From positions 78,523,034 through 78,587,033 of the forward strand of contig OY720345.1 of NCBI GenBank assembly GCA_963082975.1: 64,000 nt of DNA, given 5' to 3'. Position 1 is the stretch's first letter; each line of letters starts with the position of its first letter. The DNA is from Labia minor (taxonomy: Eukaryota; Arthropoda; Insecta; Dermaptera; Spongiphoridae). The notes under the pieces are model-generated. The model was given only the letters and a program-made list of their open reading frames with translations. It was not told the DNA's origin and searched no databases. Positions 21,501 through 33,650 of the stretch are shown here, piece by piece. The position numbers and the translations under genes are program-made.

Positions 21501-21712
21501 AATAGATGTCATGTGACGTCTTCCATATATAATTTTAAAATAAGAAATAAATAATGAAGGTGTATTTTTCAAGAGATATGATCAATAAAACTTAATTTTT
21601 ATTTATAAATACTATATCTAGTGTGAATTTGAAAAAAATCGTTAGAGCGGTTTTTGAGAACTCATATATATATATACAATTTTAGCTAGCATAATAAGAT
21701 AAGATTACAATA

Positions 21713-22350
21713 ATAATCCAAATGCAAATTCGTTTCATAAAAGAAACAATAAAGTTTTTAATATTAGAAATTCTGAAAATAAGAATAAAAATAATTATAT
21801 AAAATGTACTATGTGCAGAGGTGCACATTATTTACAAGGCTGCAAAAAGTTCTTGAATTTATCTGTTAAAGATAAAATTAAATTTGTAAAGGAGAACGAA
21901 TTGTGTTCTCTATGCTTTTCTAATAAACATACTTCAAAGCAATGCAAATGGAGTAATTGTAAATTATGTAATAATCCACACAATTTTCTCTTTTACATAT
22001 TTTTAGAGATAAAAATCGACGGGGATCTTCTAGATCACCTACAAAGAGTACAAAGGGTGAGGCGTCAGTGAGTAGCAACTCCAGGTCATCCTCTCCACAA
22101 GAAAATCCTGCCTCTTCAAATTCCAGTGTTTATTTTTGTCATGCAAAAAATATGACTTCTTTACTGGGCAAAGCAACAGTTATTTTAAATGATAGTGCAG
22201 GTAAAACTTTTAAAATTAATGCCTTAATTGATATGGGCTCTGAAATCTCACTTATCTCTAACACCTTAGTGGACAAGATGAAATTACATAAGCAATCCTC
22301 CAATATAAAACTTACTGGCATTAAACATACAAACCATAACAAGCTAAAAA
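21713..22350 (+). pseudogene. BEL/Pao gag-protease relic
   Basis: Cys/His knuckles CTMCRGAHYLQGCKKFLN and CSLCFSNKHTSKQC...CKLCNNPHN are followed, after a frameshift near 21990, by a protease-like stretch INALIDMGSEISLISN. The catalytic DSG has become DMG. It is not close to the BEL element at 4-9 kb in wording, so it is a second, older BEL lineage. It stops abruptly at about 22350, and no LTRs are visible. Confidence 0.72.
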
Positions 22351-22399
22351 AAAAGGAAAAATTATTTAAATACCTTAATCACTTTTAATAATAAGCACA

Positions 22400-25380
22400 A
22401 TATCTAATCTAGCCCCTCTATGTGTGACTTATTAATTCTTATTTAATTTAGGTACTCTGTTCTTTATTAGAAACCTAATCAAATTGATTTCTTTTCAATA
22501 ATAATATGAGAGATTGAATTTCAAGTGTTTTATTTTTATTATTTATTTTATAATGCATTTTCACTGATATTCAATAAATATTTTAATTAACTTGTCGATT
22601 TCTTAGAAAATAACGGAAAGATATCAATATTGAAAAAATAATGATTTTTCAAGAGTTTATAATTATTTTAGATAAATTCAATCAAAATGAAAAAAATAAA
22701 AGATAAAAAAAATTCACCCTGCACTTTTCTAGAATAAATTTTAATACCAATACAATAAATATATATATTCAATATATATTATTGAAGATTGAATATAAAA
22801 AAAAAAAATGTTAAACTCGTAATTAAAAATAAAAGTAAAAAAAAATTATTGAACTACATTATATGTATATATCCGATTAAAATTTTATTCTATTTTAAAT
22901 ATATATATATATATATATGATATTATTTAGTTTAAGAATATTTAGGTACATATAGGCAATTACGTTAGTATATATCAATTAAATATTAACTAATTCTCTT
23001 AGAATAGAGGATATGTTATAGAAAAAGTTCAAATTTATAGAACAAGATGATTTACGCTCCAATTTCATTACCAAATTTGGGCTTCTATTCTAATATATAC
23101 AAATAAAACAATTTAAAATAAAAAAAATAATTATAGTAAGTAATTAATATCAGAGAATTAGATTTTAAACTAATCGAAATCTTTAATAATGTTTTTAATC
23201 AACAAATATTATTTTTTATATTAATTATCTATTTCATCGAACTAGTATTAAAAATCTATTATTTGTAGTCTTATTTCGAAATTTAAATAAACCTTTTTCT
23301 TTTTAAAATAAATAAAATTGAATTTTATTTATAAATACCTTACTTTATAAGTTGAATCATGTGAAATGAAAAATTCAATATAATGTTTTCAAAATTTTTC
23401 GTTAATTGTTCAGGAGAATTCTGTCTGAATTGAATTTGATTTTTCTTATTTATATATATATATGTATAATATTTTATTTTAATTCCACCACAAGTATTCT
23501 TATTTTATATAGAGAGATAGTACTACTCCCAATTATCTAAACAATTTATAATTTAATGTTTTTTATTTTATATCAAACCAGAAACTATCATGATTTATGT
23601 AAATGCACTACCCCCATCCTTGGATATCAAGACTCACTATGAACAAGTCAGAACTCGTTCAATAATTTATATTAAATTAATAAATAATAATTCTAGTAAT
23701 TCTCAGAATTTTTAAAATATATCAATATTTAGTTTCATTTCCGACAATTAACCAAATATCCTTTCTTTTATTCTAATAGTTCACATTTGAATTGATTTAA
23801 TAAAATGATACCAGATAATTTCATGACAAGAAAAAATAAAAAAAATCCATCGTTATATTCAAAAACATTGAAATTGAATTGAAATTGTAACTAAAATATT
23901 TATCGCCTTTAAATTAATATATAATAAATAAATATCACCAATTTAAACTATTTTTATTTTTAAGTAATATCGGATAAAAATTATATAGATTGGAAACAAT
24001 TTCTAAAAGATTGTTATTCTCTGAATAGAAATTTCATATGAATTCTTCAATCTTAAATATTATGATTAATATTATTTATCTTCTTCACCCAACTACAATA
24101 TATTATATGTATCCTATTTTTCGGATTTAAAAAATAAACGTTATATATTCTCTTGATATTACTATAAATAAAATTTAATTTTGATTATCTGTCTAGAGGA
24201 AATGAATCAATACATTCTTTATAAAATTCTTTCTGTATGTAGATAGCATTATAAGAGAGAATTTTAGTAATTTTTTTAAATTTTGTATTTTCAGTGTCGG
24301 TGGATGTCTAACTAAAAGGGGCTCCAACTTTTTAAAATCTTCTCCAATTCATAAATATAGTTAATTACCATCCAGTACATATTTTAAACTCTAATTCAAA
24401 TATTCTATTGAATTTAAAAATATACTATTTGCAAATAAAATACTTATTGCCTTTTCTTTTATTTACAAATTTGTAATTCATACTAATCCTTTCAAATAAA
24501 TGTCACCAATCAAAATAGGCTTATTTAACATTTTGAAAGTAATATCGGGCTTAAATTGTATAGAATCGAAATAATTTCAAATATATAGATATTCACTGTA
24601 TAAAATTTAAATTTAACCGAAATTTTTGCATTTTACTCTCATCCTAAAATATGATATTTAATATTAATTATCTTCTTCCTCTAAATTTGCAATTTACATT
24701 ATAAGGTAGCATATCTCAAAGTTCAAATAAACGTGATTCTTTTTATATTTAATCAAATTTAAAGCATATTCTTTCTTTAAGATATTGGAAATGAAAAATT
24801 CACTGCGTTCTTTTTAAAAGTTTGTTGTGTATCTTTAGAAGAATTTCAGGAGATTTTTTTAAATAAAATATATTCGAATAAGCGTGTTTAAAATAAAATA
24901 AGGGCAGCAAAAGTGTTATTATTTGAAAAATAATTATTTACTCTACAGTTTTACAAAACTATCATCATTAAGAAATATTAATATTAATGATATAAATTTT
25001 ATATACTTTTGAAAAAATATTATACTGATTTAATACATATCCCGCCATCTATTGCGATTAGTGTTGACTACATTTAAAAGTTTTATTTTCAAATATTATT
25101 TTCAATATTATTCATATATATATAGCAATAATTAAAATTAAAATTAAATAAATTATGATTAAACTGATTTAATATTAAAAATAATTATGATTCTATTAAA
25201 GGATAAATACATGTATAAATCAAAAAAATTGAAAAATATCTCTCAACCAAGAATTGAAATCTAATTTCTAAATTATGATGAAATTCAAATATCTTGTTAT
25301 ATACTAGGCGTATATGTTACCATCTATAATATACTATAAAATAAAAAAATAAAATATATAAATACATATACAATACTTAC
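22400..25380. repeat. Gene-free AT-rich block holding an old large-unit tandem array
   Basis: No coding signal. From about 23220 to 24860 the same landmarks recur in order: TTATCT.TTTC, then AATAAACGT/CCTTTTT, then GAAATGAAAAATTCA, then TAAATATCACCAAT, then GTAATATCGG. Examples are 23965 and 24540 for GTAATATCGG, and 24076 and 24679 for TTATCTTCTTC. Spacing is roughly 0.6 kb, with a longer step for the first unit. Identity between units is low. Confidence 0.5.
24231..24560 (+). repeat. 330-bp direct repeat, second copy at 28230-28559
   Basis: TTCTGTATGTAGATAGCATT through ATCGGGCTTAAATTGTA is nearly identical at 28230-28559, in the same orientation, exactly 3999 bp apart. The second copy is cut at 28560 by repeat family C. 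Confidence 0.85.
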
Positions 25381-25390
25381 AATGGATTGA

Positions 25391-27834
25391 TTAATGGTAG
25401 GTAATGGAGTCGACAAAGACTTCAACCGGATCATCGTCTTCACTCCCTGGAAAACAAAGACTAATATGAAATAATGTTTTCCTGGAATAATTCATATTGG
25501 AAATCTACTCACCTGTTTGATGGATCCGTAAAAGTGAAAGATTGCCATTAATATCGATCGATGATACATGAAAAACAAGAATAAAAGACATATTTATTAA
25601 GACTGAAAATAGATTAGAATAATATTAAAATATTTCTTAAAAAAATACTTACGGCGGGGTTTTCACCCCTTGCAATCGCCCGAAGGATGATGATGATTTG
25701 GAAGTCATTATGTTCTTCAATCTCTCTCTTGATTCTGGAATGGTGGACATCAAGTAAAACTAAAAAATTGAGAAAACATTTCACTTAGTAATTTAATATA
25801 GGCGTGTAGTATCTTTATAAATTCATCAATGTAAATATATCTAGAAATATCTATACAAGAAATTAAACATTGTATATATCTGATTTATTTTAGAAAGTTT
25901 TTTAGATTTATTTTAACATTTTTGAAGAAGAATTACTGTCACAAAAATTTCAGTTCTAACAATAAAGGCCATTTAAAAATTATGTAATTTTAATTATTTT
26001 TAAACATATTGATATTATGAATTATCATGAAATATTATAGAAATAAAAATTCAACTCACCGATGAGATGCCTTGCAGTCGTTGTGAAGTGATGCGTTGAA
26101 CCTCTGAACTGCCCCAACAAACCACCAAACCAAGTTCTTCAAATGATGCTCTTCAGACAATGAAAAGAAAAAGAAATAGAAAAAAAGATCATTAGTTAGA
26201 GTTGACTAGAATAGGAGAGAATAACGTCCCAAAAAAGAGGATATAAATTGTATTTCAATTGAAATATACATATAACCTACCGTGGAGGCTACTTCATTGC
26301 GCCCTGATGTCTTCCCTGTACAGTCTATCCTATGCCAGACCCAATTCTATGGCACGGATGGCCATCTAATAATATTGTCTATCTTCGTGCAAAACACTCT
26401 TCTTGCTAGAAAAGATTGCAATCACGGAAACGGGGAAAAAAAAAAAAACACTCCCGAACGCGCTTATTAGACACAGTATGGTCTATTTTGTGTTTTAACT
26501 ACCGAAGAAATGCGTAATTTAGAAGAAGAAGGAAAAAAAAAAGAAAAAGAAAAGCATAGATTAAGTGGGAAGCCGTTTGTGAGTATCTGTGGATCAGCTG
26601 AGAGTGACTTGGAGTTTTTGGATTACGATTGAACACCACATTCGTGGCAACCTGTAAAAAATGCCTACCTACCTACAATGGGGATTCATGGCGTCCTCCA
26701 TAGTGGGAGGAACACTCATGAAAATGAGACTAACCTTAGCTCCAAGGTAGTCAATACATCCTGGCGGGCTAATCCCATTAAGGAACATTGTTGAACTACC
26801 TTCACGAATGCCTGTCCAATTCCATAGAGCCACGTCCAAGCTACCCTCAGTGATACACATTACTTTACACAAACAAGGGAATCGTCATTAAAAAAAAAAT
26901 GACGATTTGGGAAGCACAAAACACATGCAGATAAACAATCCCTTAACATTTTCTGGCACATACCCGTCTCCACCCACTATATACTAAATAGGAAATACTA
27001 AAAAGGTGTTCCCTTTAATAGTTAGAAGCATGCAAAAACCAAACACCTTTTTTCTATTCTATTCTAAAATATTAATAATTCATTAAATTTAATGTTTCCA
27101 GTTTCTATCTATATTTATTGGCTACCACAAAGGTTTTCAAGCGATGACTCAGGAGGCATTTTCTTGAAGCATTCCTTTATCTGTAAATCCCTAACAACAA
27201 ACGATTAAGCCAAAAAAATAAATAATCACCCCCCATACGCAACCTATCAGGCTAACAATTCTAAATACCTTTAAAGGAATTGATGATTCAGTAGATTGTA
27301 GATTTGCCATCCTTATTCTTCTATCTTCCAATTATTTCTGTCTTCTAAGGTAGCATCTGAAAAACTCTAATCTAACTAACTAACTAACTAACTAACAATG
27401 TTAAATTTAAAAAATTAATAGAAATATAGTATTTTTTATTGTAATATTTAATTTTTGTCAATATTTAATTAAAATCATTACTACCACTAGTGCCAGAATA
27501 ATCAAAAAATATACGTTGAGTACTTATTTTTGGTGAGCTGTATTTATAAAATATTTTGAAGAAACCAATATTATTCGAAGAGAATTGAATTTGCCATCAG
27601 GAAAAAGATGATTCATGAAAATAAAAGAAAAACAAAAGACATATATAAGATTGAGTATTCAAAATATAATACATTTTTTTTATAACAAAAAGTACTAACC
27701 TCGGAGTTATAAATAGGTTGCCCACTCGTAGTAAGTCACTCGACGATATCGATGAACTCGTACTTCTCACCATCACCCTCCATATATAGTAGTGGTCCAA
27801 ATTTGTTTCGTGAATCCATGTTCTTTCAGATGAA
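25391..27834 (-). CDS. Putative multi-exon gene, product not recognised
   Basis: Minus-strand exon candidates, right to left: A 27834-27700, B 26150-26060, C 25759-25653, D 25602-25513, E 25446-25391, each with AG before and GT after. A, B and C join in phase and give SSERTWIHETNLDHYYIW, ASFEELGLVVCWGSSEVQ and SFYLMSTIPESRERLK, complex and Ser-rich rather than low-complexity. D and E also join in phase (SIDINGNLSLLRIHQTG then SEDDDPVEVFVDSITYH and a stop). C to D does not: the phase is off by one. Either there is a 1-nt assembly error or mutation, or I have one border wrong. Upstream exons beyond 27.9 kb were not found. I recognise no family. Introns hold the 26225-26330 repeat and other repeats, as expected for a host gene here. 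Confidence 0.4.
26660..27000. repeat. Dispersed repeat family B
   Basis: Text such as GCCTACCTACCTACAATGGGG, ...CATGGCGTCCTCCA and GAATGCCTGTCCAATTCCAT has a diverged relative at 63445-63600 (GCCTACCTAAGAAGATGCAT ... GAATGCTCGTTCATTGGAT). Type unknown. Confidence 0.45.
27372..27397. repeat. (TAAC)n microsatellite
   Basis: About six CTAA units in a row. Confidence 0.85.
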
Positions 27835-27899
27835 CTAATAGAGAAATTGAAAAGATTTAAATTATTAAATACACTTTTTTTTTTTATATTCAAATGAAT

Positions 27900-28229
27900 A
27901 ATTTAAAACATTAAATTAAATTTTAACCTAATATTCTAAACTATGCATGACGAATTAAATATAAAAAAAAAAAATAAAAAAAAAAAATTGTCTTGATCAT
28001 AGCTCTTTTGTTATTTCATGAATAATTATATAAATAAATATCATTAATGAAAAAAAAGCCATTTTTAATTTTTTTAATTTAAGCAATACTTTCATATTAA
28101 ATATTAATTTTTATTTATTTTGATAAATGTATTAATAGACAATTATCTACAGATATATCTATACTCTACTATATTTATTTAAATTTATTGTTAGAAATTA
28201 GAATAAAACAAATTCAGTCGAATGTCAAT
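27900..28229. other. AT-rich DNA, nothing recognised
   Basis: A-runs and AT-rich text, possibly the decayed upstream part of the repeat at 28230. Confidence 0.4.
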
Positions 28230-28559
28230 TTCTGTATGTAGATAGCATTATAAGAGAGAATTTTAATAATTTTTTTAAATTTTGTATTTTCAGTGTCGGT
28301 GGATGTCTAACTAAAAGGGGCTCCAACTTTTTAAAATCTTCTCCAATTCATAAATATAGTTAATTACCATCCAGTACGTATTTTAAACTCTAATTCAAAT
28401 ATTCTATTGAATTTAAAAATATACTATTTGTAAATAAAATACTTATTGCCTTTTCTTTTATTTACAAATTTGTAATTCACACTAATCCTTTCAAATAAAT
28501 GTCACCAATCAAAATAGGCTTATTAAAATTTTTGTAAGTAATATCGGGCTTAAATTGTA

Positions 28560-28680
28560 GTTCCGGGACCCCGAGCCTCGGCTCGGTACTTAAGTTAAAA
28601 AAAATGTTTCATTATTATTGGGTTTGACTGGTAATATTAATACCTGGGACACCGAGCTGATATACAATTCTTTAATTATT
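28560..28680. repeat. Dispersed repeat family C (GGGACACCGAGC family)
   Basis: The words CCTGGGACACCGAGCT and TTATTATTGGGTTTGACT mark a family with further copies at about 35470-35560, 36690-36725, 36880-37115 and 44070-44115 in both orientations. Copies are short and often carry inverted halves such as AGCCAAACCCGATAATAAAG. Confidence 0.55.
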
Positions 28681-28889
28681 TATTACAATTATTAAATGTT
28701 GTATCATTGCACGTATCTGATTAAAATGAATGGAATTATATTGTAAATATTATTGTAAATTTTATTGTAAATATATTGTAAACGATTTATTGTTGCCCAA
28801 AGAAAGGGCAGAGGTAGATCTTAATAGGAAACTAAAAAAAAAAAAAAAAAAAAAAAATCTGATTAAAATGAATTGAACCTGGATCCTCA

Positions 28890-28935
28890 GTGTCGCAACC
28901 AGGGGGGGGTTTGGGGGTTAACCCCCCCCCCCCCA
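28890..28935. repeat. G/C homopolymer palindrome
   Basis: CAGTGTCGCAACCAGG, then G-rich text, then GGTTAACC and a run of C. The start resembles hAT tips (CAGTG.CG.A), but no partner end is clear. Confidence 0.4.
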
Positions 28936-28939
28936 GGAG

Positions 28940-29200
28940 AGAAAAAATATAAATTGCTGTATATTATGTAATATATTATAAATAGAAAAGTAAAAATATA
29001 ATCCTTCTTTTTATTTGAAATAAAAATAATTCTTAAAGTATAACTTAGTGTATAATAAGTTTATTTTATTTTAAAAAAATTTTAACAAAAATAAAACTTG
29101 CTTATTTTTTCGTACAGAATTAATTATAAGAAATAAAAAATTATTTTATTATTTCTCCTAAATCATAAAAAACAAAAGACTCAATATAAGATTACTAGAT
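28940..29200. other. AT-rich DNA, nothing recognised
   Basis: No gene or clear repeat. Confidence 0.4.
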
Positions 29201-29239
29201 GATTGTGAGATTTTCCAATTTGACTATTATTTAAATACT

Positions 29240-29665
29240 AACTGCTCCGAGCGCCTTCCAGGCGCTCTTCACACCTAGACGCTCCGCCCCCTGTACCCCC
29301 GAGTGATACATAGTATTTGGTTGAAAGTCTGTATGTAAAAGGTTTTCATCCATTTTGTTTCAATCAGTATAAGTAGATAAGACATATATTTGTTTTCTTA
29401 GAAAATATATATTTTAATTTAATCAGTAAATTAATTATATATTATTATTGTATATGTTATATTTATCTAACTCTGTGTCTATACAGTTTTCGAAAGTTCT
29501 TAGCCGCAGCATCCACTTTTCTCTAAGAGTCCCTATCCTGAGCTACAACCAAATCCTACCCTGTCCCATCTCTCCCATGTCCCTTCCTTCATTGTCCACC
29601 CACCTTGATCTTTGGTCTTCCACCGGATCTTTCCCAATATTTGTGGCTCTTTATTTTACATATAT
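29240..29665 (-). mobile_element. LINE fragment with GC-rich head repeat
   Basis: 29240-29330 carries the GCTCCGAGCGCCTTC word shared with 41565. 29470-29650 shares text with the LINE pieces at 41.6 and 49.3 kb (CGAAAGTTCTTAGCCGCAGC, CCCATCTCTCCCATG). Read on the minus strand it belongs to the RT 3' region of that LINE. Too short for more. Confidence 0.5.
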
Positions 29666-29739
29666 ATGTATAAAACATGATAACGATTAAAACGAATGTT
29701 TAATAATAATGACGAAGTAAACGCCTATTATAATAATAG

Positions 29740-30039
29740 CAGACCCGGAAAAGCTTCGCTTTTGCATGTGTGTCTGTATACATATCTACGTATATGATAA
29801 CTGAACACTTAATAATAATAATAATAATGTATTAAATGAATATAATTGAAATTTTAGTTTTAATTGCACTTTTTTTTGGTTTTATTTTTATTTATTTTTA
29901 TTGGAATTATTACAAATAATAATAATAATAATAATATACCGTTTAATACGTGAAAATAATAATAATAATAATAATAATTTATTAAATTAATATAATTGAA
30001 ATTTTATTTTTTATTATTACATTTTTATTTTCATTTTTT
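29740..30039. other. AT-rich DNA with (AAT)n runs
   Basis: Several AAT/TAA trinucleotide runs (29815-29830, 29918-29935, 29960-29978). No gene. Confidence 0.5.
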
Positions 30040-30262
30040 ACCGACCGACGATAGTAAGGGAGGTATTGTTTTCACACCAAATTGCACATGTTGAGATTTT
30101 TACATATCTCCACGAATATTTCTTAATTTAAAATTATATGACGTCACCCAGCCATTCATGACGTCACAGACTGGTCCTACATATATATTACAAATAAAAT
30201 AAAATTAAAAATATTTATGTTATGTCCATATCTGTTTTTTTATTACATTAATAGATATATTA
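30040..30262 (-). repeat. Family A repeat, inverted partial copy
   Basis: Starts ACCGACCGACGATAGTAAGG and contains GACGTCACCCAGCCATTCAT, the reverse of the 21.05-21.49 kb sequence. Confidence 0.7.
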
Positions 30263-30788
30263 AAATTATTTGAAAAAGTTTTCGGAATAAGTATATTCTC
30301 TTATTTTATAGAGATTTTTATTGTTTGTCTCAAAAGAGAGTCTACCTACAATATTAAATTACCATTGTATGATTCAAAATAAAATTCAAAATATTTAATA
30401 GGACATGACATGATCTTAGTATTTTTCCCTTCCCAGAATATTTGCTAATATTACATGTTGGAGTTCCAATTACCTGCATATTTAATGGCAATTTCAATGC
30501 TGAATATACTTTTAAATAAAAAATTTAAAAAATTTGAAGAAAGTAAATGGAATTATTATAATTAATAAATCTATATATAAATTTAATAAATATTCAAACA
30601 ATAATTGAAACAATATAAATAAAACGATTCAATATTTTACTTACATTGTGATTTATATTTCTACTATTTTTATTACAACTGTTATTATGGGTATGTTATT
30701 TTTGACAGTTTAAAAAAAATTAAAAATATTTGAATGTTTAAGTTTTTATGTAGCGCCATCTGTCGATAGTTTTGTGACGCTACAGACT

Positions 30789-30963
30789 TTTACCAAAATA
30801 TTAGTAATTAAATTAATTTTGGATAAATTAATTTTGGATTTAACTACACTAAAACCTTCCCTGGGATGCCCACAACAATCCCTGAAAGTTTCACCGTAAT
30901 CGGACGGGTAGTTTTTGAGTATTTGACAGACACACAGACATTGCTTTTTATATATATATAGAT
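30789..30963 (-). repeat. Helitron-like 5' terminal repeat, inverted copy
   Basis: On the minus strand it starts TCTATATATATATAAAAAGC, then AATGTCTGTGTG and CAAAAACTACCCGTCCGATT. The 62743-62909 copy has the same text in plus orientation. The TC start preceded by A is usual for Helitron ends; no 3' CTAG hairpin was identified. Confidence 0.5.
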
Positions 30964-31218
30964 AAAATAAATAAAAATATTACTCAAATTCTAAATATTT
31001 TTTATTAATAATATATTAATTGCTAATTTCATAAAAATTATGAAGCGAAGACTAATTTTTTTCAAAATGGAAAAGGGTAAAAATCCCTAAAGGAAAAAAT
31101 CCATAAAACCGAAAATCCCCAAAAGCCCATATTCATTTTTACCTAAACTTAATAATAAAGGAGTTATTTATAAAAAACTATTTTAAGATTTCGAAAGCTT
31201 TTCGTCCGCCCGTAGTTT

Positions 31219-31925
31219 TTTTTTTTTTTTTTTTATTTAACTTCAAAAAATACACTAATTCCACATCTGCCTTATTTGAGGCAATAGAAGAACATTTACA
31301 GGTTAAAACTCAACATATACATAAAATATATACAATAAGTAATAGAGGAGTATTATGAGGGGAGGATCAAGAAAGAAAGATGTTAATGGGATGGGGATAG
31401 GACTAGACAGGATTAAGAAAGGAAAATAGGTGTTGAGGATATTATGAGGACAAGTAGAGAAGATGGAGCGATTCACTTGAATCAATCCGTCGGCCCATTA
31501 GTCGAAGAAGAATTGAGTCTGTCGTGTAACAAGTCGTTAGGTCTAAGTCTTTTTAGTCTTCTGGTTAGTTCCTGTGTGTCAGTAAGTTGTCTCGCTTTGT
31601 CGTTAACATGGTTTTGAAGTCTGTTGAGGTAGCGTATGCTGTTTAACTGCACCTCCTCCGCCACAGTTCTAACATTGAGATCTCCATGGATTATCTTGTT
31701 AGATATGTACCATGGAGCGTTGACCATTGCCCTCAGTGTCTTGTTTTGGAATTTCTGTATTATGGACATATTAGTATTGCTCGTTGTTCCCCATAATTGA
31801 ATACCATATGTCCATATTGGTTTGATCAGCATATTGTATACCAATAGTTTGTTGTCTAAAGTCATTTTAGATTTGCGTTCTATCAGCCAATATAGTTTGT
31901 GTAGTTTTAATTGTAGTGGCAGCAT
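31219..31925 (-). mobile_element. Jockey-clade LINE, 5'-truncated 3' end with poly(A)
   Basis: The minus-strand frame 31925-31482 (147 aa) shows LLVYNMLIKPIWTYGIQLWG, then QNKTLRAMVNAPWYISN and NSIRYLNRLQNHVN, the C-terminal end of jockey-type reverse transcriptases. A 3' region of about 260 bp ends in a T20 run at 31219-31240, i.e. a poly(A) tail on the minus strand. GTAG flanks both ends. It is a dead 5'-truncated insertion. Confidence 0.82.
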
Positions 31926-32271
31926 ATTTTGAAAGAGAAATCATGTAAAAATCCCTAAGAAAAAATCCTTAAATGCCAGAAGTTTTGAAGCTCTATAATG
32001 ATATAGATAATCCACTCACCACCCCTAAAAGAATAAATCCCTAAATAAAAATATCGCTGACTGAAAAAATCACTAAAAACAAATTTTTTCATTTTTGTAT
32101 TAATTTTAATTGTGTCTCAGAAAATTAAATCACAAGGTGAGCATGAAACCCGGTTGCCTGAGACACGACCTCCCAAGGAGATAATCGGGCCGAAAGTAGG
32201 GAAAAATAGGTCCAAAAATACATACATAGGGCCCACACACGTGATTTTTCCAAAAAAATAGGGGTGTCAAA

Positions 32272-32327
32272 TTCGTATGTAAAATAAAGGGAATTTACTC
32301 AAATTCCCTTTATTAGCATACGTTTTA
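32272..32327. repeat. Short hairpin
   Basis: CGTATGTAAAATAAAGGGAA and its inverse TTCCCTTTATTAGCATACG form a stem of about 22 bp with a 4-5 nt loop, just upstream of the MULE coding relic. Confidence 0.6.
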
Positions 32328-32398
32328 ATAGCTTAATGATTCCAAATACAAAATACACCATTTGCACCGTATATTTCACCAGGGAATATATAACGTAA

Positions 32399-33008
32399 TT
32401 TGTGAAATTTACTATCATCAGAGGTTGTCTTTTTCATTTTGCTCAATGCATTTATAGAAACATCAAATCAATGCTAGAAGTTTTGAAGCTCTATAATGTT
32501 ATAGATAATCCTGACAACTCAACTCATTTACGAACTCGTGCAGCTTTGGTCATTGTAGCCTACCAAGCATTAGCTGGACGACAACAGGGTAAAACTTCGT
32601 GATCTTTTTTCTTACTTCGAGCGCACTTGGCTAGGTGAACAATTTTTGGCTGGTTTTTATGACCCCGAATTCGACATTGGAATATTGGAACATCTACGAT
32701 GCCACTTTGATGGGTTTGCCTCGAAAGGTTACAACAATGCTCTTCGTTCACGCTTAGGAGGTTACAAGACATCAGTATGGGACCTGATTAAGCAAATCCA
32801 TATTGAGCATAACCTTATCTCTTTGGAAATCTGTCGTGATGTTCGTGGTAAGAAGCCTGATTCACCAAGGAAACGATTCAGCGACTTGCATGATGAGCTT
32901 CTGACCATAATGAAGGCAAACCATGAAAAATGGGAGGCTAAAAAACCAGATGGAACAGATGTGATGACACCAAGTATGATGTATAACTACCTCATTCAAG
33001 TCTCTTAG
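32399..33008 (+). pseudogene. MULE-type transposase relic
   Basis: RGCLFHFAQCIYRNIKSM is the hallmark region after the MULE catalytic core. The relic then runs through ERTWLGEQFLAGFYDPEF to KGYNNALRSRLGGYKTSVWD and the tail IKQIHIEHNLISLEICRDVR. Reading crosses frames at about 32600 and again near 32680-32735, so at least two frameshifts exist. The N-terminal DNA-binding and first catalytic parts are absent. Confidence 0.7.
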
Positions 33009-33047
33009 GCTATTCATTATTAAATAAGTAAAAAATAAGTTTACCTG

Positions 33048-33650
33048 TGGCCAGGTCCGATCCGACCGACGGTTTGAAGTAAATTACAGAAACAATTTCA
33101 AATAATTTTAATATATCTATTAATGTGATAAAAAACAGATATGGATACATAAATAATAAATATAAATATTTTTAATTTTATTTATAATATATATTCAAGA
33201 CCAGGCTGTGACGTCATGAATGGCTGGATGACGTCATATAATTTTAAATCAAGAAAAAATAACTAATAAATATGATTTTTCTCGAGGGTAAAACCAATAC
33301 AAAGTGCATGATTCGTGGTGATATGTAAAAAATCTTCTCATGTGAAATTTGGTGTGAAAAATAACCCTTCCCTTCCTATCGTCGATCGCCAATTCTATCA
33401 CTTCCGGTTTCTGGATTTGCACCAAAAGTTGATCAATTCATCCCACTGATACATTAAGTAAATATACCAAATTTCATCAAAATCCGTTTAGCCGTTCAGG
33501 CTGTACACATCTATACGGACGGACAGACATCATGCTAAAAATACTTTTTTCTGTTAAGAAAATGTATGATTCATGGAGATATGTAAAAATCTTCACATGT
33601 GAAATTTGGTGTGAAAACAATACCTCCCTTACTATCGTCGGTCGGTAAAA
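33048..33650 (+). repeat. Dispersed repeat family A, second copy
   Basis: Same limits and orientation as 20870-21500, with short deletions and a shorter GGAC tandem run. Confidence 0.75.

Noticed and set aside
27369-27398. Telomere-like or CRISPR-like short repeats
   Set aside because: It is a simple (TAAC)n microsatellite; no spacer structure exists anywhere in the window.
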